From Ruminiclostridium sp. (GTDB taxonomy: Bacteria > Bacillota > Clostridia > Oscillospirales > Oscillospiraceae), in assembly GCA_017435425.1 (NCBI GenBank), contig JAFSFC010000012.1:1-54149 (forward strand): DNA of 54,149 nt, read 5' to 3'. Below, one piece after another: positions 40,367 through 48,787 of this stretch (positions are counted from its first letter, which is position 1; every line of letters starts with the position of its first letter). A model generated the notes under the pieces. It saw only the letters and a program-made list of their open reading frames with translations, ran no database searches and was not told the origin of the DNA. The translations under genes were made by a program, and so were the position numbers.

Positions 40367-43262
40367 AGTCGGATATGATCCTGGGGCTCTGATCCTCCAC
40401 AGAGCGATAGTCGTCGAGAGTAGCACGGGCGAATTCTTTACCGTTGACATTGAGCACAACATCCCTCGATGCGCTGGTGGCCGTAGACATAGCGATTGCC
40501 CCGGCGGTACGGTTTGCCATACCGGAATCGTAAGCAATCCGGGCCTCTGCAGCGTTGTTGGCCTTTGCACCTAACTGTCCGCCGAAAGACGCGGATGCAC
40601 CAGCAACGGCCAGTTGGAGCCGCTGGGCCGCATTGATTCGTTCCAGTTCCGCTATGACACCGTTCGCAATGCCACGGGCCACAGAGATAGCGCCCTGCCC
40701 CGCCTCCTTCAACTTGTCGCTAAAGGTTCCCATTGCGTTCTGCGCGGACTCACCAAGAAGGTCAGGCAGCTTCTCGGAGTATTCTGCATTGATGGCCTCA
40801 ACCTCAGAATGATATACAGCTTCAGACACACGCTCAGCGGTGTCTTCCTTACGTTTCCAAAGGTCCATGTATGCATCGTACTGTTCATCCGCCATAGCAA
40901 GCAGTTCGTTTGCAAATGCCGTCGCCTTGCTGCGGTCCATACCCAGGACCTCTTCCAACAGGCTTTCGCTAACCCCACGGTCCTTTAGGGCCATGATGGC
41001 ATCACCGTAAGCCTCGATCTGGTCGATCATGGGTTGGAGATCCCAAAGGTGTATATCACCCTCAGAGTCGTCAAACAGTTCGTAGTCGGACAGCTTATTG
41101 CTTAAGCCTTCTTTGGTTTTCTGCACGCCCTCGATGGCGTCCTCATAAGCGTTAGCGACCTTTTCCAGGGCCTTGATTTCTTCCTGGATGGATTCTTTCT
41201 GAATCTCTTCCACAGTCTTTGCACGCTCTTCTGCTGCCTTTGCCTCAAGGTCAGCAAGTTCCTCATTCAGCCTGCTAATCTCCCGCTGCATCGTATCGGA
41301 CAGCCGCGTAGTGGCTCTGGTTGCGTACTTGATACCGGCCACGATACCATTAGCAAGGCCCTGATCGATAAATACGCCGATTTTCTCCGCCCAGCGGGAA
41401 GGGGAATGCGTCTGGAACGCAGAGGCAACTCTGTTTTTGACTGCATCCGCCAGTTCTTGGGCCTTTGCTATTGCGGCCCCGATTTTTTCCTGGATACCAT
41501 TGATAAGGCCCTGGACAATGTTCCGACCGATAGCAAAAGCTTCTCCAGGGATGGATCCAAGTGCAGACTTGATGGCTTGCTTGACCTCTTCCATCTTGCT
41601 TTTTGCTTTGGTGCGCATCTCGTCGCCCCACTCAGCCACACGGTCTATTGCTCCCTGGATCCAGTTTCGGACATTCTCAGGGATAGAGCTTATTGTAGAA
41701 CCAACCCCGGACACAAACCGGGAACCAGCTTCCAGAGCCTTTGCCGCAATGTCACTTGCCCACTGATTAACAGACTCTAGGGCATTACTCAGCGACGTAG
41801 AAATGTTTTCCTTAAGATCGGTGAACTTGCTCTTTACTTCCTCCACAATCCCAGGGATGGCCCCAAAGGCATTGACAACGCCGCCAGCCGTAGTTATGAG
41901 CACTTGCCAAACACCAGACAAGAAGGAGGCAGAGAGCGCCACCGTCTGGAACGGAAGACCCACAAGCGCGCTTGCCAGGGTCTTGAGAAAACTTAGTATT
42001 GCCGCTTGCTGGTCACCCGTAAAGGTTTCACGGAACACCTCACCAATCTTGGTAAAAGATTGGCTTATTGCGTCGATAGCAGGCTGTATATACTGCTTCG
42101 CTTCCTCCAATCGCATGGTAATGCCGTTGATGAAGCCGGTGATACCCTCATAGCCGCCTTCATTTGTCAGAAGGCTAGTCAGCCCCCCAACGATAGTAGC
42201 ACGAAGATTATCCACAGCACCGGCTATGGTATCCGTAGACTTGGCAGCTTCGGCGGCCGCATCGGTCAGGCCCAGGTGCATAATCGCTTCCGCAAACTCT
42301 TCTGCAGTGATTTGCCCACGCTCCATAGCGTCACGGAAATTGCCCACATAAGCCCCGTTAAGAAGCATCTGATCCTGGAGCAGTTTGGAAGCACCGGGGA
42401 TAGCGTCCGCAATCTGGTTCCAGTTTTCGGTCGTTAACTTGCCTGCTCCCACTGTTTGTACCAGTGCAAGAGCAACACGGCCAAAAGTCTCTGCGTTGCC
42501 ACTGGCTGCAGCGTTTAAATTGCCTGCCGCAATGGTAAGCTTTTCAAAGTCCTTGACGCCGTTAGCCCCTAACTGTGCACCGGTGTTCAGCACCGTTTCC
42601 ATATCGTAAGTGGTGGAATTTGCGTAATCTTCCAGGGCGTCCCTTGCTCTCTCAATGGTGGATGTGTCCAGGCCACCAAATTCAAGAGTCTTCTGGAACT
42701 TAGCCACAGAGTCAGCAGCACTCAGGGCCTCACGGCCCAGGTCCGCAAACGCATCCACCGCAATCATGGCGGCTTCCGCTGCCACAGCGGCGGCAGCACC
42801 CTTGACGACAGTAAAAGCGCCGGCTGCTTTGTGTGCAGACCCTTCCACGTCGTCAAACTCACGACTAACACGGTCAGCCGCATCCCCGGCCTTATTCATG
42901 TCCCGGGTGGCCTCTGCAAGTTCTGCCTGCAGTCGGTTGAGTTCCTGCGATGTGTCGGACACCTCACGGGTTAGAGCTCTATATTTTGCCTCGTTTTCAG
43001 CCGTTGCAGGTAAGTCCATAGCCTTCGCCTGGGCCTCTTTCAGAGCGTCCAGGGCTCGGCTTGTCTCATCAACGGCACGGGTCAGCAACTCTTCCTTTTG
43101 GGCTGCTAGTTCGATGTTGGTCGGGTCAAGCTTGAGTGATTTGTCAATTTGCTTGAGTTCTTCTTCAAGCCCTTCGGCAACACGCTTTGCCTGTTTTACG
43201 GATCGTTGAAACTCACCTACATCACCGTCAATCTCAATGATGACAGAGCCATCGTTAGCCAT
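40365..43262 (-). CDS. Phage tail tape measure protein
   Basis: 965 residues. The N-terminal coiled coil (from about residue 14 to 130) and the following GDAADRVSREFDDVEG to AAAAVAAEAAMIAVDAF region are typical; the core AGKLTTENWNQIADAIPGASKLL and LNGAYVGNFRDAMERGQITAEEF is the conserved tape-measure domain. Then come hydrophobic helices (about 430-480) and a coiled-coil C-terminus. Tape measure proteins set tail length and may help DNA entry. ATG 43262 has GAAAGGAAGTGAG upstream. Last gene of the minus operon; no tail-tube, distal-tail or baseplate genes follow. Confidence 0.92.
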   Translation of the reverse strand: MANDGSVIIEIDGDVGEFQRSVKQAKRVAEGLEEELKQIDKSLKLDPTNIELAAQKEELLTRAVDETSRALDALKEAQAKAMDLPATAENEAKYRALTREVSDTSQELNRLQAELAEATRDMNKAGDAADRVSREFDDVEGSAHKAAGAFTVVKGAAAAVAAEAAMIAVDAFADLGREALSAADSVAKFQKTLEFGGLDTSTIERARDALEDYANSTTYDMETVLNTGAQLGANGVKDFEKLTIAAGNLNAAASGNAETFGRVALALVQTVGAGKLTTENWNQIADAIPGASKLLQDQMLLNGAYVGNFRDAMERGQITAEEFAEAIMHLGLTDAAAEAAKSTDTIAGAVDNLRATIVGGLTSLLTNEGGYEGITGFINGITMRLEEAKQYIQPAIDAISQSFTKIGEVFRETFTGDQQAAILSFLKTLASALVGLPFQTVALSASFLSGVWQVLITTAGGVVNAFGAIPGIVEEVKSKFTDLKENISTSLSNALESVNQWASDIAAKALEAGSRFVSGVGSTISSIPENVRNWIQGAIDRVAEWGDEMRTKAKSKMEEVKQAIKSALGSIPGEAFAIGRNIVQGLINGIQEKIGAAIAKAQELADAVKNRVASAFQTHSPSRWAEKIGVFIDQGLANGIVAGIKYATRATTRLSDTMQREISRLNEELADLEAKAAEERAKTVEEIQKESIQEEIKALEKVANAYEDAIEGVQKTKEGLSNKLSDYELFDDSEGDIHLWDLQPMIDQIEAYGDAIMALKDRGVSESLLEEVLGMDRSKATAFANELLAMADEQYDAYMDLWKRKEDTAERVSEAVYHSEVEAINAEYSEKLPDLLGESAQNAMGTFSDKLKEAGQGAISVARGIANGVIAELERINAAQRLQLAVAGASASFGGQLGAKANNAAEARIAYDSGMANRTAGAIAMSTATSASRDVVLNVNGKEFARATLDDYRSVEDQSPRIISD

Positions 43263-43285
43263 ACATACTCACTTCCTTTCGTGGA

Positions 43286-43714
43286 TTATTTTTTATTGCG
43301 TATTGCTTTAGCAAACACACGTTTCCACTTCTCCAGGTTAATAGCTTTGGAGGCCTCAAACCATTCGGACTGCGCTTCCGGGTGTACAGCCTTACTGAAT
43401 ACCAGATTCTTGTCCGTTGCCCTAAGCTTCGATCCATACTGGAATCTGGGGCCAACCCCCGGAATATTTGCCGGACCCTTCCCCGTTTTCGCATCGACCA
43501 TCACATTGCCGTGGTACAAGTACCGGGCATAAGGACCAGGATAAATGATTTTATTACCTCCGGCGACCTTTGCGCTGTTTGCCAGGGATCTGGTATCAGC
43601 AGGAACATATCTGTCAGTGTCCTTCAACACTTCATTTGCAAGAACCTCTTGAGCTCGCTTTGCATCACCTATAACCCTCGAGGGGTCGATGTCGATTTTC
43701 ACTTTGATGCCCAC
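43286..43714 (-). CDS. Minor capsid-type protein (HK97 gp10/Minor_capsid_2-like)
   Basis: 142 residues. The pattern of a short N-terminal strand (KVKIDIDPSRV), a helix, DTDRYVPADTRSL and then YPGPYARYLYHGNVMVDA resembles Minor_capsid_2 or gp10-type head-tail connector proteins, which sit between head and tail genes. The open frame begins at TTG 43732, but GTG 43714 has AGGGGTGAT upstream. It is a neighbour of the tape measure gene, with nothing between. Confidence 0.7.
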   Translation of the reverse strand: MGIKVKIDIDPSRVIGDAKRAQEVLANEVLKDTDRYVPADTRSLANSAKVAGGNKIIYPGPYARYLYHGNVMVDAKTGKGPANIPGVGPRFQYGSKLRATDKNLVFSKAVHPEAQSEWFEASKAINLEKWKRVFAKAIRNKK

Positions 43715-43728
43715 GCCATCACCCCTAG

Positions 43729-43956
43729 TCAAGGAAAACGCAGCTCAACTTGGAAGTCATCCGGGTTGTCCATGTATTCGTCCCACTCGCCCTTCTTCGT
43801 GGGCTGTGAGTCATCAGGCCTGCGACCGGCAATGATAGCCGCACGAAGTCCCATAGTCAGCCTGGAACGCTGCGCTTGGGTTCCAAAGTTGTATATCTCC
43901 AGTGCATCCCGGCACCACTGTTTGAAAAAGACAGTTTCGTCAGGTGTCATTGACAC
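43729..43956 (-). CDS. Small phage protein, unknown function
   Basis: 75 residues from GTG 43956 (open frame from 43971). GGAGGG is 7 nt before that GTG; an ATG at 43950 is also possible. Helical N-terminus (FFKQWCRDALEIYN) and a repeat of basic residues. No family recognised. The region between it and 44076 contains a perfect hairpin. Confidence 0.6.
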   Translation of the reverse strand: MSMTPDETVFFKQWCRDALEIYNFGTQAQRSRLTMGLRAAIIAGRRPDDSQPTKKGEWDEYMDNPDDFQVELRFP

Positions 43957-44027
43957 AAGTCTTCCCTCCATTCTCGACAGTTCCTCGACACTTGGGCACT
44001 ACCGAAACACAAAATATTTTGGTTTTT

Positions 44028-44054
44028 GGCAAGTGATCATTTTGATCACTTGCC
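44028..44054. other. Perfect hairpin in the late operon
   Basis: GGCAAGTGATCA, loop TTT and TGATCACTTGCC form a 12-bp perfect stem. On the minus strand no T run follows, but on the plus strand AACTTTTTG does. It may be an operator, an mRNA stabiliser or an antisense terminator. Confidence 0.55.
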
Positions 44055-44075
44055 AACTTTTTGTGCTGATTCCCT

Positions 44076-44297
44076 CTAGTCTCGGAGTTCTTCATACTCC
44101 TTGATGACGCTTTCCAACTCTGCGACCTTGCGCCCGTATTCATCCACACGCAAAGAGGACAACAGTGCATTGATCGCCACTGTCATCGCATTGGCTTGCG
44201 ATGGGGTCAGCTTTCCAGAGCGAACCTCGTTGACGATGGTTGTAAGCGCCTTTCGAGCTTCGGCGGCTGTGCTTAATCTCAGCGGCCTCTGTGCCAC
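44076..44297 (-). CDS. Small phage protein, unknown function
   Basis: 73 residues, helical (STAAEARKALTTIVNEVRSG then LTPSQANAMTVAINALLSSL), with a charged C-terminus. GTG 44297 has GGAGG 9 nt upstream; GTG 44303 is an alternative. It is packed against the next minus-strand gene. The layout resembles small packaging or regulatory proteins, but I cannot assign it. Confidence 0.6.
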   Translation of the reverse strand: MAQRPLRLSTAAEARKALTTIVNEVRSGKLTPSQANAMTVAINALLSSLRVDEYGRKVAELESVIKEYEELRD

Positions 44298-44299
44298 AT

Positions 44300-44572
44300 T
44301 CACTCACCTCCCCCCATGAGGTCGGAAAAGTCAACGAATGCCGCGGCTTCAATATCCGGCACCTTGTATCGCTTGAGAAACGCCTGGTACGCTTCAATCG
44401 CCTCTTGATGGGTTTTGTGGGTGGATGTTTTGCGCTTTGCCTTGTCCTTGCCGTTCCACAGGTCGCAGATAAGGCGGTACTCCCCGTCCTGATAGCTAAG
44501 TATGGCAATAGTCGGAAGCATCCCACCACTCAGTCGCTTTGCACGATGGAGTAGAATGTCAACGTTCTTCAT
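44300..44572 (-). CDS. Hypothetical phage protein
   Basis: 90 residues. A beta-like segment (AILSYQDGEYRLICDLW) is followed by KTHQEAIEAYQAFLKRYK, common in phage and mobile-element proteins without known function. ATG 44572 has GGGGGTGAAG upstream. Stop lies directly before the next gene. Confidence 0.6.
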   Translation of the reverse strand: MKNVDILLHRAKRLSGGMLPTIAILSYQDGEYRLICDLWNGKDKAKRKTSTHKTHQEAIEAYQAFLKRYKVPDIEAAAFVDFSDLMGGGE

Positions 44573-44634
44573 ATTTCTTCACCCCCCCGGGTAGGTAGCC
44601 GAAAACCTTTGATACAAAAGGGAAATCTTGGGGT

Positions 44635-45222
44635 TTATAGTGCGGTTTCGTCACAGTAAACCCTGTGAACCTCGGTGCCTTCGCCAAATAACTTGCCAAA
44701 CATCTGCTTTTCAGGCTGAGTAGACCAACGAAGGGCAACGTCCACGACATACCGCAGAGCCTCAGCATGACGGGCCCGGGACTCGTTGGTGGTGTAGCGA
44801 AGGCCGTCCAAGTCGATTCCTCGGTCCTCTGCTGCTCTCAGTGCAAGCTGAACCATCGTTCTGTTATCAGCGTTTCGCTCAATAATGGCAAGGATATCCT
44901 GTTTGCGCAGGGTACCAAGTTCAAGGAGACGAACGTCATCGGTCAGCTCTGCAGGGTTAAGAGCATCAGCGTCACGCAGTTCCTTTGCAAACTTGTTAAT
45001 GGTCGCCTGAGCCGCCTTTCGGGCATCCTCCTGCGCCCGCTCAATCTCCTTCTTGATCTCTGCACTCTTGGGTCGCAGGACAGCCCGGACGTGATCCTCG
45101 CTGAAGGTTCCGCTGGAAATATCGGCATCCACCTTCTTCAGGTCAGAGGCCAGAGCGGCAACCTTGTCCAGCCCCTCCTTCAGGTCAGTAGTGAGGGTTA
45201 CATAAAACTGTTTGCTGGTCAT
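44635..45222 (-). CDS. Phage protein with coiled-coil N-terminus
   Basis: 195 residues. A long charged helix (about 40-90: EIKKEIERAQEDARKAAQAT) and a C-terminal domain with MVQLALRAAEDRGIDLDG. It could be scaffold-like, given its place in a phage operon, but no clear family feature is seen. AAAGGATT lies upstream of ATG 45222. Confidence 0.65.
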   Translation of the reverse strand: MTSKQFYVTLTTDLKEGLDKVAALASDLKKVDADISSGTFSEDHVRAVLRPKSAEIKKEIERAQEDARKAAQATINKFAKELRDADALNPAELTDDVRLLELGTLRKQDILAIIERNADNRTMVQLALRAAEDRGIDLDGLRYTTNESRARHAEALRYVVDVALRWSTQPEKQMFGKLFGEGTEVHRVYCDETAL

Positions 45223-45228
45223 AAATAA

Positions 45229-45543
45229 TCAATCCTTTCTGCCCATAATAGTAATCAGAGCGCACCCGCCATTGTAGAGGGCGCAGGCTTCAGAGCAAGG
45301 GCCATTTACAAGGGGGCAGTTCCTCCCCAGAGGTTCCCCGGTTCCTTCGATGGACAGCACACAAGCACCGTTCTGGTACAAAGCACAGCTTGTCCGGCAT
45401 CTAACGGCACAGCTTCCACGTCTGATTGGACAAACCGGCATTACAGGGGGAGCCTCTATAGGCTGGCGTATTACTTCGGTTAGCTGACCATCCCGGACGA
45501 TCCCCCGAGTGGTCACAAGCCCCATGTCAATCTCTTTGAGCAT
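45229..45543 (-). CDS. Cysteine-rich protein with duplicated Cys motif
   Basis: 104 residues with twelve or so cysteines in two copies of one pattern: CP, a short spacer, C-x3-C-x3-CALYxxGxC-x-L (about residues 38-63 and 76-97). The second copy reads CPLVNGPCSEACALYNGGCAL. Such modules probably bind metal or form disulfides. GGAGGAATT precedes ATG 45543, which lies inside the previous gene's end. Confidence 0.7.
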   Translation of the reverse strand: MLKEIDMGLVTTRGIVRDGQLTEVIRQPIEAPPVMPVCPIRRGSCAVRCRTSCALYQNGACVLSIEGTGEPLGRNCPLVNGPCSEACALYNGGCALITIMGRKD

Positions 45544-45724
45544 CGAAAAATTCCTCCATCAAAATCCGTTTTGCTTCCTCTCGAGGCATTCGCCTTTCCA
45601 GCCGTTCTAAGGCGGTCTGCAGGAGTGGCCCAATCTCAACGATGGACTCCACGCCCTGCAGATCCTCACGGAAGCCAGCAAGGACACCCGCGATATACAG
45701 GTCTCTTTCACGCGCCGACCTCAT
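45527..45724 (-). CDS. Small phage protein, unknown function
   Basis: 65 residues, predicted all-helical. GGGAGAG precedes ATG 45724. It overlaps its neighbours on both sides (ATGA upstream, 17 nt downstream), which supports a real translated gene. Confidence 0.65.
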   Translation of the reverse strand: MRSARERDLYIAGVLAGFREDLQGVESIVEIGPLLQTALERLERRMPREEAKRILMEEFFDAQRD

Positions 45725-45918
45725 TTCTTCTCTCCCAAAAGGCTACAGGCCCAGCGCAACAACATAACTTCAGAAATACGGCACAGACCTACAGTGCCAG
45801 CAATAGCGGCAAAGGCTTTTGCGCCGTCTGGATCGCGTCCATATATCTCCAACGCGGCCCGAAAGAGGGATTTTCGGTCGGCAAACTCCTTGCCTGTAAG
45901 TTCAACTCGATCTCGCAT
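45721..45918 (-). CDS. Small phage protein, unknown function
   Basis: 65 residues from ATG 45918, which has CGGAGGTG 5 nt upstream; the open frame to 45948 lies within dnaB. Helical, with a hydrophobic patch (ISEVMLLRWACSLL). No family recognised. Confidence 0.65.
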   Translation of the reverse strand: MRDRVELTGKEFADRKSLFRAALEIYGRDPDGAKAFAAIAGTVGLCRISEVMLLRWACSLLGEKK

Positions 45919-45919
45919 T

Positions 45920-47212
45920 CTACACCTCCGTAAAACGATCTGTAGCAAGGTAGCAATTCAAGTATGTAACCTGATTCCTACCAAAACGGTTCTTTGCAAA
46001 ATCTATCTCAACAAGAGAAGCGCTCCACTGGTCAATCTTTTTCTGCCGATCATAATAGTCTTCGCGGTGAAGCAGTATGACCACGTCCGCGTCCTGCTCA
46101 ATGGAGCCTGAATCGCGAAGGTGGGACAGAACCGGGCGCTTTTCCTGCGTCTGCTCGTTGGCTCTGTTCAGCTGACACAGCGCCAAAACAGGGACTTTAA
46201 GGGACAGGGCCATTTCCTTGAGTGCTGCAGATATTTCGGTCACCTGCTCCGTTCTGGACCGCCCACGGGAGTCCCTCGGCTTTATAAGGCCCAGATGATC
46301 GATGACGACTGCGCAGAGGTTATTCTGCGACCTGGCAAGCGTCCGAATGTCGTCCACCGTCGCCCTTGATTGCCTATTAACTACCAGCCCCGATGCGCTC
46401 AAGCGCTGGGCTGCATCACGAACCTTGTCCATCTCGTCAGCGGTGAATGAGTTTCGACCTTGCGCCAGCAACAACCTTTGCGCAGGTATACCGGTCCCTC
46501 TGGCAATCCGCTTGGCAGATATCTGCTCTGCAGTCATTTCCAGTGTGATGTATAGCACCGTCCCCTGGTTCGCCATGTTCTCTGCCAGCGCAAGGCCCAG
46601 AGTGCTTTTTCCCATACCAGGACGCCCCGCCAGGACGACCAGAGAGCCGGGAGAAAAGCCCCCTCCCAAAATACGATTTATCCCCTGGAAGCCAGTAGAT
46701 AGCACAGCCCGTCGCCCCTGCGAACGTTCGACTATCGAGTTTAGAAGATCTACCATGCATTCAGAAGACGAAATACACCCGCGCTCCGCGACTCCCTCCA
46801 GAACGCTTTCCACGCCGCTGTGAAGAGCCGAAATCAGTGCGTTTGCATCCGATGTATCATCGTCAAGGAGGCTCTGACATAATGCCCGGACCTTCCGTCT
46901 CTGCGAGTCCTGTTTCACCAGCCGGGCATATTCGACGCAGTTTGCAGACGTGGGCGTGATCTCCATTAGCTGGATCAAGTAGTCGTTTCCCACGGATGCC
47001 CCAACCTCACGAAGGCGGCTTTGAATCAGCGGAAGGTCAACGGGCTTCCCCTGTTGGTCCAGGTATGCAGCCGCCTCAAAGATTGCGCGGCATGGTTCAG
47101 ACAAGAAATCATCCACAGAGAGTTCTTCCGCAATCAGACGATAGGCCCGGTCATCAATCAAGATGGAACCCGCTACCGACTGTTCAGAAAAAATCAGGTT
47201 GTCTCGCTGCAC
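45920..47212 (-). CDS. dnaB: Phage replicative DNA helicase
   Basis: About 430 residues. DnaB-type N-terminal domain, then a RecA-like core: Walker A GRPGMGKST, YITLEMTAEQ, VVIDHLGLIKP (Walker B), ALCQLNRANE and LRDSGSIEQDADVV. The 5' start is uncertain: GTG 47221 overlaps its own Shine-Dalgarno, so GTG 47212, 8 nt after AAGGAG, is chosen. The gene overlaps the replication initiator gene. It unwinds the element's origin after loading. Confidence 0.93.
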   Translation of the reverse strand: MQRDNLIFSEQSVAGSILIDDRAYRLIAEELSVDDFLSEPCRAIFEAAAYLDQQGKPVDLPLIQSRLREVGASVGNDYLIQLMEITPTSANCVEYARLVKQDSQRRKVRALCQSLLDDDTSDANALISALHSGVESVLEGVAERGCISSSECMVDLLNSIVERSQGRRAVLSTGFQGINRILGGGFSPGSLVVLAGRPGMGKSTLGLALAENMANQGTVLYITLEMTAEQISAKRIARGTGIPAQRLLLAQGRNSFTADEMDKVRDAAQRLSASGLVVNRQSRATVDDIRTLARSQNNLCAVVIDHLGLIKPRDSRGRSRTEQVTEISAALKEMALSLKVPVLALCQLNRANEQTQEKRPVLSHLRDSGSIEQDADVVILLHREDYYDRQKKIDQWSASLVEIDFAKNRFGRNQVTYLNCYLATDRFTEV

Positions 47213-47961
47213 CTTCTCCACTCCTTCCTCCCATCTGCCATCTCCACCAGCTGGAATCCGTCAGGAACACGGTCGCCAGCTTCGGGTTCTCCCACGTCGT
47301 CTACTTCGTCCTCCCAGCGCTCTCCATTGAGCCAGGTAGCTGGGAGGGGGATGTACTGCCGATTCTGCCACTGAGGCCGCTGCTTGTGCTTCTCCACCGC
47401 TGGGATCAACAGAGGCCAGACACTTGGGGCCAGCTTTGAAAATGCCTTGTGGGCTTTCTTCTTGCCCTCCTTGCGAGGGTACGCATTCCAGAAAAGATCG
47501 AACTGGACCGACAACAGATTCTTTTCTTCCTCTGTTTCTTCTTGTATTGGTCCTGCAATTTTTGCAGGTTCCATTACGCATTTTTCGACACTTGCAACCT
47601 GCAATTTTTGCATATTGCAATCTGCAATTTCTGCATGTTGCTGGTCGTCAAGATATTTCCCTGCAGCAGGACCAAGAGTATACCAACGCGTCCGGTCGTA
47701 TCCCTTCTGATTCAGCGCCGCAATCTCGACAAGGCCAGCATCTTTCAGATCCCTGAAAGCATTTGCAATTTGCCGGGCCGAGAAATACGGGTGACGCTGG
47801 TGAAACTCTTCCTGGGTTCGGAACATCCACGCCTTACCGCCGTTCAAGTTTGTTCCAGACTCATAATTCCTGGAAACAAGATAGGCAACCTCCTGGAACA
47901 GAACACCAGCAACCCAACCAAACTCAGCGGCGACAGCTGTGTTATAAAAACCCAGGCTCAA
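47194..47961 (-). CDS. Phage replication initiator (helix-turn-helix/O-type)
   Basis: 255 residues. The N-terminal part (about 1-105) has a winged helix-like pattern (EEFHQRHPYFSARQIANAFRDLKDAGLVEI). The C-terminal part FDLFWNAYPRKEGKKKAHKAF...LPATWLNGERWEDE matches phage replisome organisers. The middle (about 108-140) encodes four in-phase TGCAA-type iterons, so the origin probably lies within the gene as in lambda O. ATG 47961 overlaps the upstream gene as ATGA. Confidence 0.85.
   Translation of the reverse strand: MSLGFYNTAVAAEFGWVAGVLFQEVAYLVSRNYESGTNLNGGKAWMFRTQEEFHQRHPYFSARQIANAFRDLKDAGLVEIAALNQKGYDRTRWYTLGPAAGKYLDDQQHAEIADCNMQKLQVASVEKCVMEPAKIAGPIQEETEEEKNLLSVQFDLFWNAYPRKEGKKKAHKAFSKLAPSVWPLLIPAVEKHKQRPQWQNRQYIPLPATWLNGERWEDEVDDVGEPEAGDRVPDGFQLVEMADGRKEWRRCSETT
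47554..47635. repeat. Iterons (probable replication origin)
   Basis: TGCAATTTTTGCA at 47554-47566 and 47600-47612, TGCAATTTCTGCA at 47623-47635 and a degenerate copy CGCATTTTTCGAC at 47577-47589. All four start at exact 23-bp steps. Each unit has inverted TGCAA/TTGCA arms. They lie inside the initiator gene. Confidence 0.78.
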
Positions 47962-48239
47962 TCAGGACCACCACCAGCAAAAGACCTTTCAACAGCATCA
48001 GCGATGGCAGCGGTCTCCCGTGCCCGGTTTCGCATTGACCGCACAAACCGTTCCGCCTCCTGGGGGCAAGATGGGCGGTAGTATCCGGCGACCTCAGTGC
48101 TGGTCAGGATCGGGTTTCCCTCCCGTCGCTCCCTCGCCACCTGTAGCCGCAGAGCGCGGTCAGACAGGCCGGTGACCGCCATAAGGAAGGCTTTGCCGAC
48201 TGCGTTCTCAGAGCCAGCGGGTAACAACTCAAAAATCAC
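47958..48239 (-). CDS. Phage small protein, probable replication or regulation
   Basis: 93 residues from GTG 48239, with AGGAGGCG upstream. The sequence (FLMAVTGLSDRALRLQVARERREG...EVAGYYRPSCPQEAERFVRSMRNR) is like small helix-turn-helix accessory proteins placed before phage replication initiators. Overlaps both neighbours by 4 nt. Confidence 0.7.
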   Translation of the reverse strand: MIFELLPAGSENAVGKAFLMAVTGLSDRALRLQVARERREGNPILTSTEVAGYYRPSCPQEAERFVRSMRNRARETAAIADAVERSFAGGGPD

Positions 48240-48448
48240 AATCCCGCGCCTCCTTCCGGTAAAATATATCCAGCTTGTTCGTTCAGCCAAGCATTGAATG
48301 CGTGCGCTGGAATACGTGTACATCCGTTGATGCGAAAAACGGGAAAACCATCAATTTTCATCCATCGGTACAGCGTGGGACGGCTTATCCCGGCCAGTTT
48401 TGCAGCCTCCGTCGGGGTATATGCTAACCGGTCAGCATTGTGGGGCAT
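48236..48448 (-). CDS. xis: Excisionase-like helix-turn-helix protein
   Basis: 70 residues. LAYTPTEAAKLAGISRPTLYRWMKIDGFPVFRING matches the HTH_17 family (MerR-like, excisionase). ATG 48448 overlaps the preceding stop. In this position it could serve as excisionase, as a repressor antagonist, or both. Confidence 0.75.
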   Translation of the reverse strand: MPHNADRLAYTPTEAAKLAGISRPTLYRWMKIDGFPVFRINGCTRIPAHAFNAWLNEQAGYILPEGGAGL

Positions 48449-48630
48449 TAAACCAACTCCTTTTCAAGTGACGAGATTGCATCGAGAATGCGAATCTCCT
48501 TGTCTTTTGGGAGAGGGTGACGCAGCCATCGATAGACCGTTGGTTCGCTGACTCCGAGTTTTTCCGCAAGTCTCCAGAGTGGCACTCCAGCGATTCTTGC
48601 AGCTCTTCTCACAGTTTCGTTTTCTTTCAT
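48448..48630 (-). CDS. Small HTH protein (Cro/YdaS-like)
   Basis: 60 residues, one helix-turn-helix (AARIAGVPLWRLAEKLGVSEPTVYRWLRHPLP). AAGGAGGG is 10 nt before ATG 48630. First gene of the minus operon, divergent from the CI-like repressor, hence a Cro-like role is likely. Confidence 0.75.
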   Translation of the reverse strand: MKENETVRRAARIAGVPLWRLAEKLGVSEPTVYRWLRHPLPKDKEIRILDAISSLEKELV

Positions 48631-48645
48631 TCCATGTATCCCTCC

Positions 48646-48768
48646 TTGACAAGTTGAATATAATCGTGTATACTTTATTTTGGTGATTACATTCTACTAC
48701 CTATCACACGTAGAGTCTAGTAGAAAGGAATAAAACTTGTTCAACCAACTTGTGATGAGAGTTGAATA
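48646..48768. promoter_or_regulatory. Divergent repressor/Cro control region
   Basis: Plus promoter TTGACA (48646-48651) and TATACT (48669-48674), 17-nt spacing, for the repressor gene. GTTGAA half-sites occur as GTTGAATA at 48653 and 48761 and inverted (TTCAAC) at 48740. These are candidate operators for the CI/Cro-like proteins. The minus promoter for the replication operon is not obvious. Confidence 0.65.
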
Positions 48769-48787
48769 AAATCCGGGGTGTATGTAT

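Noticed and set aside
40254..40574. Small peptide encoded by the candidate small RNA
   Set aside because: The ATG at 40254 has no Shine-Dalgarno and the frame runs through the terminator into the antisense of the tape measure gene.
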